Below are positions 1 through 8,480 of a stretch of DNA of 64,000 bases, one piece after another (the stretch's first letter is position 1; each line of letters begins with the position of its first letter). The notes below the pieces were generated by a model that was not told the origin of the DNA, made no database searches, and saw only the letters and a list, made by a program, of their open reading frames with translations. A program made the position numbers and the translations under genes. Source of the stretch: Cohnella algarum (lineage in GTDB: Bacteria > Bacillota > Bacilli > Paenibacillales > Paenibacillaceae); assembly GCF_016937515.1 (NCBI RefSeq), contig NZ_JAFHKM010000002.1, positions 4,893,001 through 4,957,000 of the forward strand, given 5' to 3'.

Positions 1-540
1 GAGCGTGCCTTTTTCCTTCGGGTTCTGGTGCGAATCCAGATAAGTGTAGGTGCTACGCCGCGAAACTTTCGGAGACAGCAGAAAATAGCAGGAGCCGAAC
101 CTCGAAGCCGGTCCGTCCGGTCGCAGCGTCAAATCGAGCGCCCCGTATTTCGGCCGCTCCCCGTCCGCCCGTTCCTGCGAATGGTAGGCGCCTTCGAACA
201 AGTCGTTCTCCCACCGGTCCCGTTCGCCGCCCGGGAAAGCCGTCAGGCTGCCGTTCGATAGTTTCGTCTCGAATTGGCTCTTGTACTTCCCCTCCGCCAG
301 CAGGCTTTCGGCAACGGTCATCATCCTGCTGTCCAGCCTGTCCGGGTGAAAATGCAGCGCGATCCTCGCATGCTTTCGGAGCTTGGCGAGAGCGGTTTCG
401 TACGCGCTTCGAGGAATGTCGCTCATATAAAGGATTTCCTCGATCGTCTGCAAAGCATCCCGTTTCCGGGCTTCGGCGCATGCCGCAATATGCTTCAATG
501 CCGACGATTGCGACTTCGTGAGCGGATTGCGACCGGACAT
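1..540 (-). CDS. DUF3626 family protein, 5' part only (runs off the left edge)
   Basis: Only the first 180 codons lie in the window; the frame stays open to base 1. It starts at the ATG ending at 540, seven bases after a GGAGG; an in-frame ATG six bases upstream sits too close to that ribosome binding site. The protein begins MSGRNPLTKSQ. It contains the block HPDRLDSRMMTVAESLL, then a second conserved region with YGALDL, PRFGSCYF and the run DSHQNPKEKGT near the edge. These match what I remember of DUF3626 proteins, which have no assigned function. A longer open frame covering part of the same bases is a shadow. Confidence 0.75.
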   Translation of the reverse strand, partial: MSGRNPLTKSQSSALKHIAACAEARKRDALQTIEEILYMSDIPRSAYETALAKLRKHARIALHFHPDRLDSRMMTVAESLLAEGKYKSQFETKLSNGSLTAFPGGERDRWENDLFEGAYHSQERADGERPKYGALDLTLRPDGPASRFGSCYFLLSPKVSRRSTYTYLDSHQNPKEKGTL

Positions 541-612
541 GCTCATCCCTCCGACTTGCGCGATCAGATTGAAAAGGGAGCGCCGCCGCTCCCCCGATGC
601 CCATCGATTTCA

Positions 613-2181
613 TTACCCGGTTTGATAATAGTTCCGAAGCGCTTCGATCACGCCAAGGGGATTTTTGATCAAATCCTTGGCGCTGAAGAAAAGATCCCCC
701 GAAACCTCCGGCACGTTTTCGTTGTACTTCAGTTGGTTCACGATTTCCTGCGCCGTTTGCCAGCCCGTCTCCGCCGTGCCCAGCTTGTACGGTGCGTGGC
801 CGATATACAGCTCGACGCCGGTGCCCTTCACCTCGTTTGCCCACCAGTCGGTCAACATATCGTACCGCGCGGCGGAAAACGAGAGACTCCAGTAAATTTG
901 CGGAGCGACGTAATCGATCCATTCCTCGCGAATCCACGTTCTTACGTCGGCATACATGTCATCGTAGGCGGATACGCCCGCCCTCGTGTCGGAACCGGTC
1001 GGGTCCGCGCTTTTGTTGCGCCAAACGCCGAACGGGCTGATGCCGAACTTGACCTGCGGCTTCGCCTGTTCGATCGCTTCGCCCAGATCGCGCACGAACC
1101 GGTTGATATTGTCGCGCCGCCAGTCGCCTTTGTCGGCGAAGCCGCCGCTGTTATAGGCGGCGAACGCCGCGTCGTCGGCAAACGCCGTCCCCGACGGATA
1201 GAAATAATCGTCGAGGTGCACGCCGTCGATATCGTAGCCGTTCACGACTTCCAGAATTGCATCGATAATATGCTGCCGCGCTTCGGGAATGCCGGGGTTG
1301 ATATAATCTTTGCCTCCGGCGCGAACGATCCACTCCGGATTCGAAAGGACGACATGGTTCGATGCCAGCGCCGCCGCATTGCCGTCAACCGTCGCCCGGA
1401 ACGGATTGAACCAAGCTTCGAACTTCATGCCGCGAAGATGCGTCTGCTCGACCATATACGCCAAAGGATCGTAGCCCGGATCGAGCCCTTGAAAGCCGGT
1501 GAGCGATTTGGACCAGGGCGCGAGCGCCGAAGGATACATCGCGTCCCCCGCCGACCGCACCTGAACGAATACGGTGTTGATTCCCATCCCTTGCAGCGAG
1601 TCGAGCAATGCTGTAAACTCATCCATTTGTCGAGTCGGGTTCCCGTAAGACGAAGCCGACGGCCAATCCAAATTGTAAACCGTCGAAATCCAGGCGCCGA
1701 CCACGCCTTCCGGCGGTCCTCCCGTTCCCGCGCCCGAAAACAGCGAAATGCTGCGGGTCGCCGAATCCCAGTTCACCGTAAGCCCGAGCTGTTCTCCGAC
1801 GAAACGCAGCGGCACCATCGTCCGGCCCTGTTTCGCCTGAACGGTCGTATCCAGCGCGATTTTCCCGCCGTTGACCGTCGCGTGGTTTTGTCCCATTTGC
1901 ATCGCGATCGTCGTTTGTCCAAGCCGGATCGCGACCGTTCGGGTTCCCGCGTTCCATTCGACGGCCGCGCCGAGCTCTTCGCTGACGACCCGCAGCGGCA
2001 CGAGCGTCACGTTCTCTTTCGGGACAATGTACGGCGCGACGTCGCTCGACAGCTTTTTCCCGTTCATGAAAATCGCGATCGAATTCGACGCCCGGGCCGA
2101 GGTCGCCAGCAAGCCGGAACCCAGCAAACCTAAAACGAGCAATAAAACCGAACCTTTGTAAAACCGCCTGCGAACGTTCAT
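613..2181 (-). CDS. secreted GHL10-family glycosidase with copper-amine-oxidase-like stalk domain
   Basis: A 522-residue secreted protein. A signal peptide (basic MNVRRRFYK, hydrophobic core, ATSARA cleavage region) is followed by a copper-amine-oxidase-like stalk domain at about 35-140 (two copies of the VPLR motif with W-N/D repeats). The C-terminal two thirds are a glycosyl-hydrolase-like TIM barrel (GHL10, formerly DUF187), with NTVFVQVR, FEAWFNPFR, DGVHLDDYFYP and DYVAPQIYW. The family is thought to act on cell-wall or extracellular polysaccharide; the substrate is not known. The start was taken at the ATG ending at 2181, after a GGAGGATCGGGAG site, because a longer frame would disrupt the signal peptide. 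Confidence 0.85.
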   Translation of the reverse strand: MNVRRRFYKGSVLLLVLGLLGSGLLATSARASNSIAIFMNGKKLSSDVAPYIVPKENVTLVPLRVVSEELGAAVEWNAGTRTVAIRLGQTTIAMQMGQNHATVNGGKIALDTTVQAKQGRTMVPLRFVGEQLGLTVNWDSATRSISLFSGAGTGGPPEGVVGAWISTVYNLDWPSASSYGNPTRQMDEFTALLDSLQGMGINTVFVQVRSAGDAMYPSALAPWSKSLTGFQGLDPGYDPLAYMVEQTHLRGMKFEAWFNPFRATVDGNAAALASNHVVLSNPEWIVRAGGKDYINPGIPEARQHIIDAILEVVNGYDIDGVHLDDYFYPSGTAFADDAAFAAYNSGGFADKGDWRRDNINRFVRDLGEAIEQAKPQVKFGISPFGVWRNKSADPTGSDTRAGVSAYDDMYADVRTWIREEWIDYVAPQIYWSLSFSAARYDMLTDWWANEVKGTGVELYIGHAPYKLGTAETGWQTAQEIVNQLKYNENVPEVSGDLFFSAKDLIKNPLGVIEALRNYYQTG

Positions 2182-2300
2182 CACTCCCGATCCTCCATTT
2201 TTCGGCAACAAAATCAAGCATCGTTCCGACGCCTCGACTATTAGACGTCGCGTCGCGGCGAATGTTACGAGATTCGGCTCGATTTAGCAAAACTTAATTT

Positions 2301-2343
2301 GCCGGCGGCCGCGCCGCTCCGTCGCGCGCGCTCCGCCGCCGGC
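2301..2343 (-). terminator. probable terminator downstream of the thiamine-binding gene
   Basis: Perfect 9-bp inverted repeat (GCCGGCGGC / GCCGCCGGC) with a GC-rich loop, just past the stop of the minus-strand gene ending at 2349. On the minus strand it is followed by AAATTAAGTTTT, a weak U-rich tail. Confidence 0.4.
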
Positions 2344-2348
2344 GCTTC

Positions 2349-2666
2349 TTACTTCCGTTCCGCCCGCAGCTTTTGCTCGACCGACGTCATCTTCTGTTCG
2401 ATCGAGCCGGCTTTATCCCTTCGGTCGTCGATCGTCAGCGTCGTCGAAACGCGCAAAGCGCCATGCTCGAACGGCACCTCGTGCATCCGCCGGACGACGG
2501 AAAGAAGCTCGTCGAGCTCCCCCTCGATAATCGTGCTCATCGCCGTCATCTGGTAGCGTACGCGGCTGCCCGCTTCCTCCAGCACTCGCTGCACCGCCGC
2601 GACATATTCGCTTACGCTCGTGCTCCCGGTGCCGAGAGGAACGATCGTCACTTGAACGATGGCCAT
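2349..2666 (-). CDS. MTH1187/YqgV family thiamine-binding protein
   Basis: A 105-residue ferredoxin-like protein of the UPF0045 / MTH1187 / YqgV family, members of which bind thiamine-type pyrimidines. Recognised from the start MAIVQVTIVPLGTGSTSVSEYV, the central YQMTAMSTIIEGEL and the VVRRMHEVPF-H helix. The start is the ATG ending at 2666, after an AAGGAGGGAG site; the frame is open further upstream but no family similarity extends there. A TATAAT -10 box lies at 2703-2708 on the minus strand. I looked for a thiamine pyrophosphate riboswitch in the leader and saw none. Confidence 0.85.
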   Translation of the reverse strand: MAIVQVTIVPLGTGSTSVSEYVAAVQRVLEEAGSRVRYQMTAMSTIIEGELDELLSVVRRMHEVPFEHGALRVSTTLTIDDRRDKAGSIEQKMTSVEQKLRAERK

Positions 2667-2863
2667 CCCCGCTCCCTCCTTTCGTTCCGTTCGGTTACCT
2701 TCATTATAGGAGCCTCTGCCGGGACGCGCCAGCTTCCTCCTACACCGCCCGAAGGGGATGCCGCATCCGTTTCCGTCAAGGAACGGAAGCTCTTGAGAAT
2801 TCCAGATCATTTATACTATTAATTTTTTAAGGCATTAAATTAAGGCCCGATCCGCTTCTCCCA

Positions 2864-2872
2864 TGATATACT
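2864..2872 (+). promoter_or_regulatory. extended -10 promoter element for xerS
   Basis: TGATATACT fits an extended -10 (TGn then TATACT). Transcription from here would start near 2879, so the dif-like site at 2919-2946 would lie in the xerS leader. No good -35 is visible. Confidence 0.4.
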
Positions 2873-2918
2873 AGTCTTGATAACTGTCATCTGAAAAACC
2901 GGCACGATGCTCCACTTT

Positions 2919-2946
2919 AAACTACATAACAATAATTATGTAAACT
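2919..2946. other. candidate dif/XerS recombination site
   Basis: A 28-bp element with the 11-6-11 layout of dif: left arm AAACTACATAA, spacer CAATAA, right arm TTATGTAAACT. The inner seven bases of each arm form a perfect inverted repeat (TACATAA / TTATGTA), and the right arm equals the right arm of Bacillus subtilis dif as I remember it. It lies 36 bp upstream of the xerS start, the same arrangement as difSL beside xerS in streptococci and lactococci. The site is seen directly; that it is functional is inference. Confidence 0.65.
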
Positions 2947-2982
2947 AATCAATTTTGCGCTGCAAGCGCTATGGGAGAGCCT

Positions 2983-4068
2983 ATGAATCTGCAGAAAAAG
3001 AAAGACCGCGAAGAGTTGGACCGGCGCATTCCTTCGATGCCGTGGTACGTCGAGAAGTTCGTCAACTACAAGCTGCCCGACCTGTCCCCCTCCTCCCTGC
3101 TCGAGTATGTGCGGGATTACGAAACGTTTTTTTCGTGGCTGATGGCGGAGGGCTTGACGAGCGCCGGGAAAATGTCCGACATCCCGCTGCTCGACCTGGA
3201 GAAGCTGCATATGGACAGCATCGACAACTACCGCATGTTTCTCGCCGCGCGGAAGGAGCACGCGAACAGCCGGACGACGATCTCCCGCAAGCTTTCGTCG
3301 CTGCGCTCCTTGTTCCATTATTTGAGCCAGATCGCGGAGGACGAGAATTTCTACCCGCTGCTGAAGCGCAACGTGATGGCCAAGGTGTCGATCAAGCGGG
3401 CGCACAAGCCGAAGGACACGGCCGCCAAGCTGGAAGGCAAGCTGCTTCAGGAAGAAGAAATCGCGGAATTTATCCATTATATTAAGCATGACTATGCGGC
3501 CGACGTGGCCGGCAACAAACAGGCGCTGTACGCGCATGAGCTGAACGCCGCGAGAGATGCGTGCATCGTCAGCCTTATTCTCAATTCGGGGCTGCGGGTG
3601 TCCGAAGTCGTCAATCTGAATATCGACGATTTGGATATGAAAAAGAAGCTGACCCACGTCTTTCGCAAAGGCAAAAACGACGACACGTTCAAAACGCCGG
3701 TCTATTTCCGGCAAGAAGCCGTGGCCGACCTGGAAGCCTATTTGCAGCAGCGGGAGACGCGGTACAAAGCGCCCAAACGGGAAAAAGCCCTTTTTCTCGC
3801 CGTGGCGAACGGCAAAAAAGAAGGCTCGCGCATGACCAAGCGCGCCATTCAGGAAATGGTCATCAAATACGCCAAACGGTTCGGCAAGCCGTACTTGTCC
3901 GTCCACAAGCTGCGGCACTCGTTCGCGACGGATTATTACTTGCGCAACGATCTGTACAAAACCCAGGAGCAGCTCGGCCACGCTTCGCCCGAAACGACGC
4001 AAATTTACGCGCACCTGACGGACAAAACGATGGAAGAAGCGATCGACCGGCAGCGTTCGGCGGAATAG
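2983..4068 (+). CDS. xerS: tyrosine recombinase XerS
   Basis: A 361-residue tyrosine recombinase of the XerS type, the single-protein system that resolves chromosome dimers at dif in streptococci. The N-terminal SAM-like domain (MPWYVEKFVNYKL, FFSWL) is typical of XerS rather than XerC/XerD. Catalytic residues are visible: R205 (SGLRVSEV), H308 and R311 (HKLRHSFAT), H333 (LGHASPETT) and the nucleophile Y342 (IYAHLT). The start is the second in-frame ATG, a few bases after GGGAGAG; the first ATG at 2971 precedes that site. The gene stands alone, with its dif-like site in the leader. Paenibacillaceae usually also have XerC/XerD, so its role may be accessory. Confidence 0.9.
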   Translation: MNLQKKKDREELDRRIPSMPWYVEKFVNYKLPDLSPSSLLEYVRDYETFFSWLMAEGLTSAGKMSDIPLLDLEKLHMDSIDNYRMFLAARKEHANSRTTISRKLSSLRSLFHYLSQIAEDENFYPLLKRNVMAKVSIKRAHKPKDTAAKLEGKLLQEEEIAEFIHYIKHDYAADVAGNKQALYAHELNAARDACIVSLILNSGLRVSEVVNLNIDDLDMKKKLTHVFRKGKNDDTFKTPVYFRQEAVADLEAYLQQRETRYKAPKREKALFLAVANGKKEGSRMTKRAIQEMVIKYAKRFGKPYLSVHKLRHSFATDYYLRNDLYKTQEQLGHASPETTQIYAHLTDKTMEEAIDRQRSAE

Positions 4069-4125
4069 CGGAGAATGCCGGCCCGACTTGCGGCCTCGCA
4101 TCGTTACGCCGATTTTGCCCGCACC

Positions 4126-4148
4126 AGGCGCCGCCCTTGCGGCGCCTT
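4126..4148. terminator. hairpin between convergent genes
   Basis: Perfect 9-bp stem AGGCGCCGC / GCGGCGCCT with a CCTT loop between the convergent xerS and phosphotransferase genes. There is no real T-run, so it is a possible shared terminator only. Confidence 0.35.
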
Positions 4149-4165
4149 CCGTGGGCCGTGCGAAC

Positions 4166-5179
4166 TCACGCGCCGTTCGCGACGAGCCGGCGGCAGCACG
4201 CGATCACTTGTCCGGCGCGGCGTTGGAGCGAATTCAATCCGTTCGCGGCGGAATCGATCTGCTGCCGGAGCGTCTCCTCCCCGTCCACGCCGTCCAGCCG
4301 CCGCCCGAGAAAATGCACGAACACATCGAGCTTGCGCAGCTCGACCAACGGCAAAATCGCCTCCGCCTCCTCGGGCAGCAGCCGGACGCGCCGGCGAAAG
4401 CCGTCCGCAAACGCCGTCATGGCGTCCGCCGCGCCTTCCGTATCCAGCAGTCCCGACAGAACGACGGCAGGCTCCATCGCGCGAACGTCCCGCGTGCAAA
4501 ATTCGAAGTCGAGCACGGCCGCGATCCGGTCGGGACGTCCGGTCTCCGCCAGCAAATTCGAGTCGTTCACGTCGCCGTGGACGAGCTGATGCGGAAGCCC
4601 CCGCAGCTTGGGCGCGACCGCGCGGAATTGCCGCAGCCGCTCCGCGAGCAGCATGAGCTCGGCCCGCTGCCCGTGAAACGCGGGCGGCGGCGCGGCGCAA
4701 AACGCCGCGATCCGCTCCTGCGGGCAGGACGGATGCGCCGCATCCATCTCGTAATACGGGGGGTATTGGGGCGGCAAATCGATGCGAACGGCCGCCAGAT
4801 TCAGGCTCAGTTCGCCGACCGTCTCGCCGACCGCTTCCGCCGTCCGGCCGTTCGCGCTGTCCGGCCGCTCGCCTTCGAGATAGCGGAACAGGCAGCCGAA
4901 GCGGCCGCTGCCGTCCTCCAGCTTCGCGAACGTCGCGCCGGACGGATGCGCAAGCGGAACCGGCACGCGGAACGCCGTGTCCATTTTGGCCAATTCCGCC
5001 AGCAAGGCGTGCTCGAACGCGATTTTTCCCGTGTCCCGGTGCGTTTCGTAAATCCGCAGCACCAGGCGCTGCCCGCCGACGGTTACGTAACGCGTCGTAT
5101 TGTTCCAGCCCGCGAGCCCCGCTTCCGCCTTCCAGCCGCCGCCCGGAAAATACGTCGCCAGCAAGGCGTCGACAGGCAT
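4166..5179 (-). CDS. phosphotransferase (APH/homoserine-kinase-like fold)
   Basis: A 337-residue small-molecule kinase of the aminoglycoside-phosphotransferase superfamily (APH; close to ThrB-II and CotS-like members). The catalytic loop is clear (LVHGDVNDSNLL, with Asp and Asn), followed by the metal-binding LDFEF; an N-lobe beta-hairpin (YVTVGGQRLVLRIYETHRD) precedes them. The substrate cannot be read from the sequence; homoserine, choline or a sugar alcohol are all possible. It starts 4 bases after the stop of the GH18 gene and is probably co-transcribed and translationally coupled with it, although no joint function is obvious. Confidence 0.8.
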   Translation of the reverse strand: MPVDALLATYFPGGGWKAEAGLAGWNNTTRYVTVGGQRLVLRIYETHRDTGKIAFEHALLAELAKMDTAFRVPVPLAHPSGATFAKLEDGSGRFGCLFRYLEGERPDSANGRTAEAVGETVGELSLNLAAVRIDLPPQYPPYYEMDAAHPSCPQERIAAFCAAPPPAFHGQRAELMLLAERLRQFRAVAPKLRGLPHQLVHGDVNDSNLLAETGRPDRIAAVLDFEFCTRDVRAMEPAVVLSGLLDTEGAADAMTAFADGFRRRVRLLPEEAEAILPLVELRKLDVFVHFLGRRLDGVDGEETLRQQIDSAANGLNSLQRRAGQVIACCRRLVANGA

Positions 5180-5183
5180 GCCG

Positions 5184-6464
5184 TCAATCCCCTTCCCGAA
5201 CGACGATCCGGTCGATCGCAGCCATCTCGGCTTCCGACATCAGCCCGAGCCTCCAGAACGACACGCCCTTCAAGCCGTAGCGCTTCGCCAGGCCGACGAT
5301 CGGCACGAGCGTGTTCTCGTTTTCGTTGAAGACGTTGACGCCGAGCAGCAGCTTGCTTTCGGGCACGCCCGCGGCCGTCGTCAGGCGAATCGCCTCGTCG
5401 ATTTTCGCGATCGGGTCCGGATTTCCCTTGGCGCCGTAATCGTAGGCCATCAATACGAGATGATCCGCGTACTTCGCCAGCGTTCCGTAATCGTAGCCCT
5501 TATAGGAGCCGTTCGGCGGCGGGACCGCCAGGGCGATCTTGAGGCCGTCCGCCTTGACGCGCTCCGACAGCAGCTTGACGTAATCGTTAAGCTGCTTGCG
5601 CACCGTCTCGGGATCGTCGGTCAGCGCAAGTCCCTCGTAATCGAGCATGATGCCGCCGAAGCCGGCTTCCTTCGCGAGGGCGGCCAGCTTTTCGATCGAT
5701 TGCGCCCGCAGCGTTTCGTCCGTCAGCGCCTTCGTCAATTCGCGCTGTCCGTCCACCGCGAAAGCCATCAGGTAGGCGTCCGAAGACTGGCCGTTTACGC
5801 GGCTCACGATCGATTCGGGCGTCACGTCGCCGTCGGCTTCCGGCCAATAGAAGTCGGCGCCGTCCGTCACCAGCTCGCCGTCGGCGTTGATCCGGGTCCA
5901 GCCGAACGCCGCCGAGTCGAGCGTATCCAGCCGATCGATCTGATCGTAGGAGCGAATCGCGTAAAAAGCCTGCACGTGCATTTCCCGCCGAGGGGACTCG
6001 ATCGAGATGACGCGCGTGCCCGAATTCCAGTCGACCGCGGCGCCGAACTGGCGGCTGAAAAACGCGAGCGGGATCAGCACTCTCCCCTGCTCCACGGCCG
6101 GCGCGGCCCCGAGCGCGACCTCCGCTCCGTTTACCTGCGCCGTCTTCTTCCCGACGCGAAGGACCACCTTCGCGTCGGCGCCGTCCGCTCCGATGCCGGT
6201 CGCCAGCACCGTTTTCGCCGCGGCGTCCCAAGCGACGTCGATGCCTAGCGCTTCGGCAATCGCGCGGAAAGGCACCAGCGTCGTCCCCTGAACGAATTTC
6301 GGCGCGGCATCGAACGGCAGCGCATAGCCGTCCAGCCGGATTTCGACGGCGGAAGCGGCGCTCCCCGCCGCTTCCGCGGCAGGTGCCCCGAGCCCCGGCG
6401 AGGTGCCGAACAAGGCCGCTCCCAGCGCGGCCGCCAGCGCCCTTTTCCCCAAAAGCTTCACCAT
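5184..6464 (-). CDS. secreted GH18-type hydrolase with stalk domain
   Basis: A 426-residue exported protein. A signal peptide (MVKLLGKRALAAALGAALFG, ending near AEAAG) is followed by a copper-amine-oxidase-like stalk domain (about 35-150; FVQGTTLVPFRAIAEALG, VEQGRVLIPLAFF). The C-terminal glycoside hydrolase family 18 barrel has GGIMLDYEG, whose Glu matches the GH18 catalytic acid, and DHLVLMAYDYG. YaaH/YdhD-type spore and cell-wall glucosaminidases are the nearest relatives I know. Start is the ATG ending at 6464, nine bases after GGGGAGA; the longer frame lacks a binding site. Confidence 0.85.
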   Translation of the reverse strand: MVKLLGKRALAAALGAALFGTSPGLGAPAAEAAGSAASAVEIRLDGYALPFDAAPKFVQGTTLVPFRAIAEALGIDVAWDAAAKTVLATGIGADGADAKVVLRVGKKTAQVNGAEVALGAAPAVEQGRVLIPLAFFSRQFGAAVDWNSGTRVISIESPRREMHVQAFYAIRSYDQIDRLDTLDSAAFGWTRINADGELVTDGADFYWPEADGDVTPESIVSRVNGQSSDAYLMAFAVDGQRELTKALTDETLRAQSIEKLAALAKEAGFGGIMLDYEGLALTDDPETVRKQLNDYVKLLSERVKADGLKIALAVPPPNGSYKGYDYGTLAKYADHLVLMAYDYGAKGNPDPIAKIDEAIRLTTAAGVPESKLLLGVNVFNENENTLVPIVGLAKRYGLKGVSFWRLGLMSEAEMAAIDRIVVREGD

Positions 6465-6606
6465 TTTCAAGTCTCTCCCCGATTGCTCCCGAAGGTTCGA
6501 TAGATTCGCAAAACATAGATTCATAGAAAAGCCGGTTCTTCAAAAGCTCCCCCGCGCCGTTGAAGCGTCCAAGGAGCTTGGCAAAAACGTCAGGCCGACC
6601 GCGCCG

Positions 6607-7188
6607 TCAAACCAGGTCGCACGCCTCGACGGGCATCCAGTGCTCGTCCTGGCCGTCCCACTTCACGTTGCAGCCGATCGGATTCGTCAAAGGCACGGAT
6701 ACGGGTTTGCCTTGCACGAATTCGGCGAGCGCGTTGTCCAGATCGTTCACGGTCATCTTGCTCGTGTCGCGCGGCTGGTCGACGCCCCGGCCGGTGTAGA
6801 TCAGCTTGCGGTCCTCGTCGAACACGTAAAAATGCGGCGTCCGAAGCGCGCCGTAAGCTTTCGCGACCGCCTGGCTCTCATCGTGCAAATAAATCCAAGG
6901 AAACGCTTCTTCCTTCATCAGCTCCACCATGTGAGCGAACGAGTCGTCCGGCTTCGTGTTGACGCTGTTCGAATTGATGCCGACGAACCGGATGCCGTGC
7001 GGAGCGTACTTCTCTGCCGTGGCACGCGTCACTTCTTTCGACCCCATCACGAACGGACAGTGGTTGCAGGTGAAAAACACGACTAGCCCTTTCGCATCGG
7101 CGAAATCCTGAAGGGAGTACGTGCGTCCGTCGGTTGCCGGGAGCCGGAAGTCGACGGCGGAATCACCGATCGCAAGCGTAAAAGCCAT
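6607..7188 (-). CDS. thioredoxin-like (AhpC/TSA-type) redoxin
   Basis: A 193-residue peroxiredoxin/TlpA-like protein. The N-terminus ([23 protein letters not shown]) is the AhpC/TSA redoxin signature. The redox site is FTCNHCPF, a CxxC with Asn-His between the cysteines, typical of one thioredoxin-family group common in soil bacteria. The C-terminal [17 protein letters not shown] strand also fits. It is likely a cytoplasmic thiol-disulfide reductase; the partner is unknown. An AAGGAGGAG site lies eight bases before the ATG ending at 7188. Confidence 0.85.
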   Translation of the reverse strand: MAFTLAIGDSAVDFRLPATDGRTYSLQDFADAKGLVVFFTCNHCPFVMGSKEVTRATAEKYAPHGIRFVGINSNSVNTKPDDSFAHMVELMKEEAFPWIYLHDESQAVAKAYGALRTPHFYVFDEDRKLIYTGRGVDQPRDTSKMTVNDLDNALAEFVQGKPVSVPLTNPIGCNVKWDGQDEHWMPVEACDLV

Positions 7189-7273
7189 GGATATTCTCCT
7201 CCTTGGAATAAATGCTAGATTCGATTCCAATTACAAGAATAACAGAGTCGGGAATACGTTTACAAATAAAGGG

Positions 7274-7825
7274 TCAGTCCGCCCAGGCGACCCGTTCCGA
7301 CCGGAGCAGGCCCATCAGGATGACATCCGCGTACCGCCCGTCCTTGAACTGGCGCTGCCGAAGCCGCCCCTCTTCCTTGAAGCCGCAAGAAGCGTAGCAG
7401 CGGCGGGCGCGCTCGTTGAAGTCGTACACTTCCAGCTCCAGCCGGTTCAAATTCAGCTCGTCGAAAGCAAAGTCGATCAGCAGCCGCATCGCCTCGGTTC
7501 CGAAGCCCTGGCCGCAATGCTCGGGGGAGCCGATGACGATGCCGATTTTCGCGTAACGGTTTTTCCAATCGATGCCGTCCAGATTGATTTGCCCGATGAA
7601 CAGCTCGGTCGCCGCGTCGGCGATGACGAAGCCGCGGTTGTCGTCCCGGTTCTGCTCCATCTTGGCGCGCAAATAAGCTTCGGTGTCTTCGAGCGTATGC
7701 GGGAACAAAAAAATGTCCGACAAATACCGAACCACGTCCGGATTGTTCACCCAGCGGCGAATCGGCACGAGATCCTCCAGACGGTACTCCCTCAGCCTGA
7801 TCTTCCGCCCGATCAAATGCGGCAT
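7274..7825 (-). CDS. GNAT acetyltransferase (RimJ/RimL type)
   Basis: A 183-residue GNAT N-acetyltransferase of the RimJ/RimL group. It starts IGRKIRLREYRLEDL and has the acetyl-CoA loop region around GSPEHCGQGFGTEAMRLLI, then NLNRLELEVYDFNERARRCYASCGFKEEG, the typical motif with Asn and Tyr near the C-terminus. It starts one base after the stop of the HD-domain gene, so the two are coupled. Substrate (ribosomal protein terminus or small molecule) is not determined. Confidence 0.85.
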   Translation of the reverse strand: MPHLIGRKIRLREYRLEDLVPIRRWVNNPDVVRYLSDIFLFPHTLEDTEAYLRAKMEQNRDDNRGFVIADAATELFIGQINLDGIDWKNRYAKIGIVIGSPEHCGQGFGTEAMRLLIDFAFDELNLNRLELEVYDFNERARRCYASCGFKEEGRLRQRQFKDGRYADVILMGLLRSERVAWAD

Positions 7826-7826
7826 G

Positions 7827-8456
7827 CTATTCCCCCTCCGTCTCCGGATCGCCTTTCAGATACCCTTTGTCGACCGCCCGCCGGACCAGCTCGTTCATGA
7901 ACGCCCACAGCGTTGCGGACGCCTCCCGGACCGGCTCCAGCCGTTTCAGCACCTGGGACCGGTTAACCCCGTATTTCTGCCAGCTGTGGCCTTCGGTAAA
8001 ATAGTTGTGAATGACCGGCTGCATCCGGTCGAGCGCGGCCGCATACTTCGCCTCCGGCGTCGCGCCGTCCTCGAATTCGCGCCACAGTCCGCGAAACGTC
8101 TCGGCCTGGTCGCCGGGCAGCAAGCCGAAGATGCGGTCGGCGGCGCGCTGTTCTTTGGCCGCTTTATCGTTCAAGCCTTGAAAATCGTAAGCAAACGTAT
8201 CGCCGGCATCGATCTCGACGAGATCGTGCACGAGCAGCATCGTCATCACCCGCGGCAAGTCCGGCTTCGGCTCATCCGCATGCTCCATAAGCACGGCCGC
8301 CATCAGCGCGATATGCCACGAATGTTCGGCGTCGTTTTCCCGTCTGCTTCCGTCCAGCAGCAGCGTTCGGCGCAGCACCGTCTTGATTTTATCGATTTCC
8401 GTCAAAAACGCGAGCTGCCGCGTAAGCCGCGAATGATTCCAATCTTCCATGTTCAA
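7827..8456 (-). CDS. HD-domain hydrolase (YfbR/HDDC2-like)
   Basis: A 209-residue metal-dependent HD phosphohydrolase. Metal ligands are in NDAEHSWHIALM, LLVHDLVEIDAGD and the later KYAAALDRMQPVIHNY. The pattern matches the YfbR/HDDC2 group, which hydrolyses deoxynucleoside 5'-monophosphates; that activity is inferred from the family. The start may be the TTG ending at 8456 (nine bases after AAGGGG) or the ATG ending at 8450. It sits 24 bases after gluQRS and one base before the GNAT gene, indicating one transcript. Confidence 0.8.
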   Translation of the reverse strand: MNMEDWNHSRLTRQLAFLTEIDKIKTVLRRTLLLDGSRRENDAEHSWHIALMAAVLMEHADEPKPDLPRVMTMLLVHDLVEIDAGDTFAYDFQGLNDKAAKEQRAADRIFGLLPGDQAETFRGLWREFEDGATPEAKYAAALDRMQPVIHNYFTEGHSWQKYGVNRSQVLKRLEPVREASATLWAFMNELVRRAVDKGYLKGDPETEGE

Positions 8457-8480
8457 ACGCCGATTCCCCTTCGAAGTCCT

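Noticed and set aside
53..937. Long minus-strand open frame of 294 codons across the first gene and the end of the GHL10 gene
   Set aside because: The frame beside it encodes DUF3626-like sequence with a ribosome binding site, and the GHL10 gene occupies the other end; this one has the low-complexity, Arg/Gly-rich look of a shadow.
2667..2818. Possible thiamine pyrophosphate riboswitch upstream of the thiamine-binding gene (also considered at 51930-52218 upstream of thiN)
   Set aside because: The conserved CTGAGA and ACCTGATCTGG-type blocks are not present in either leader.
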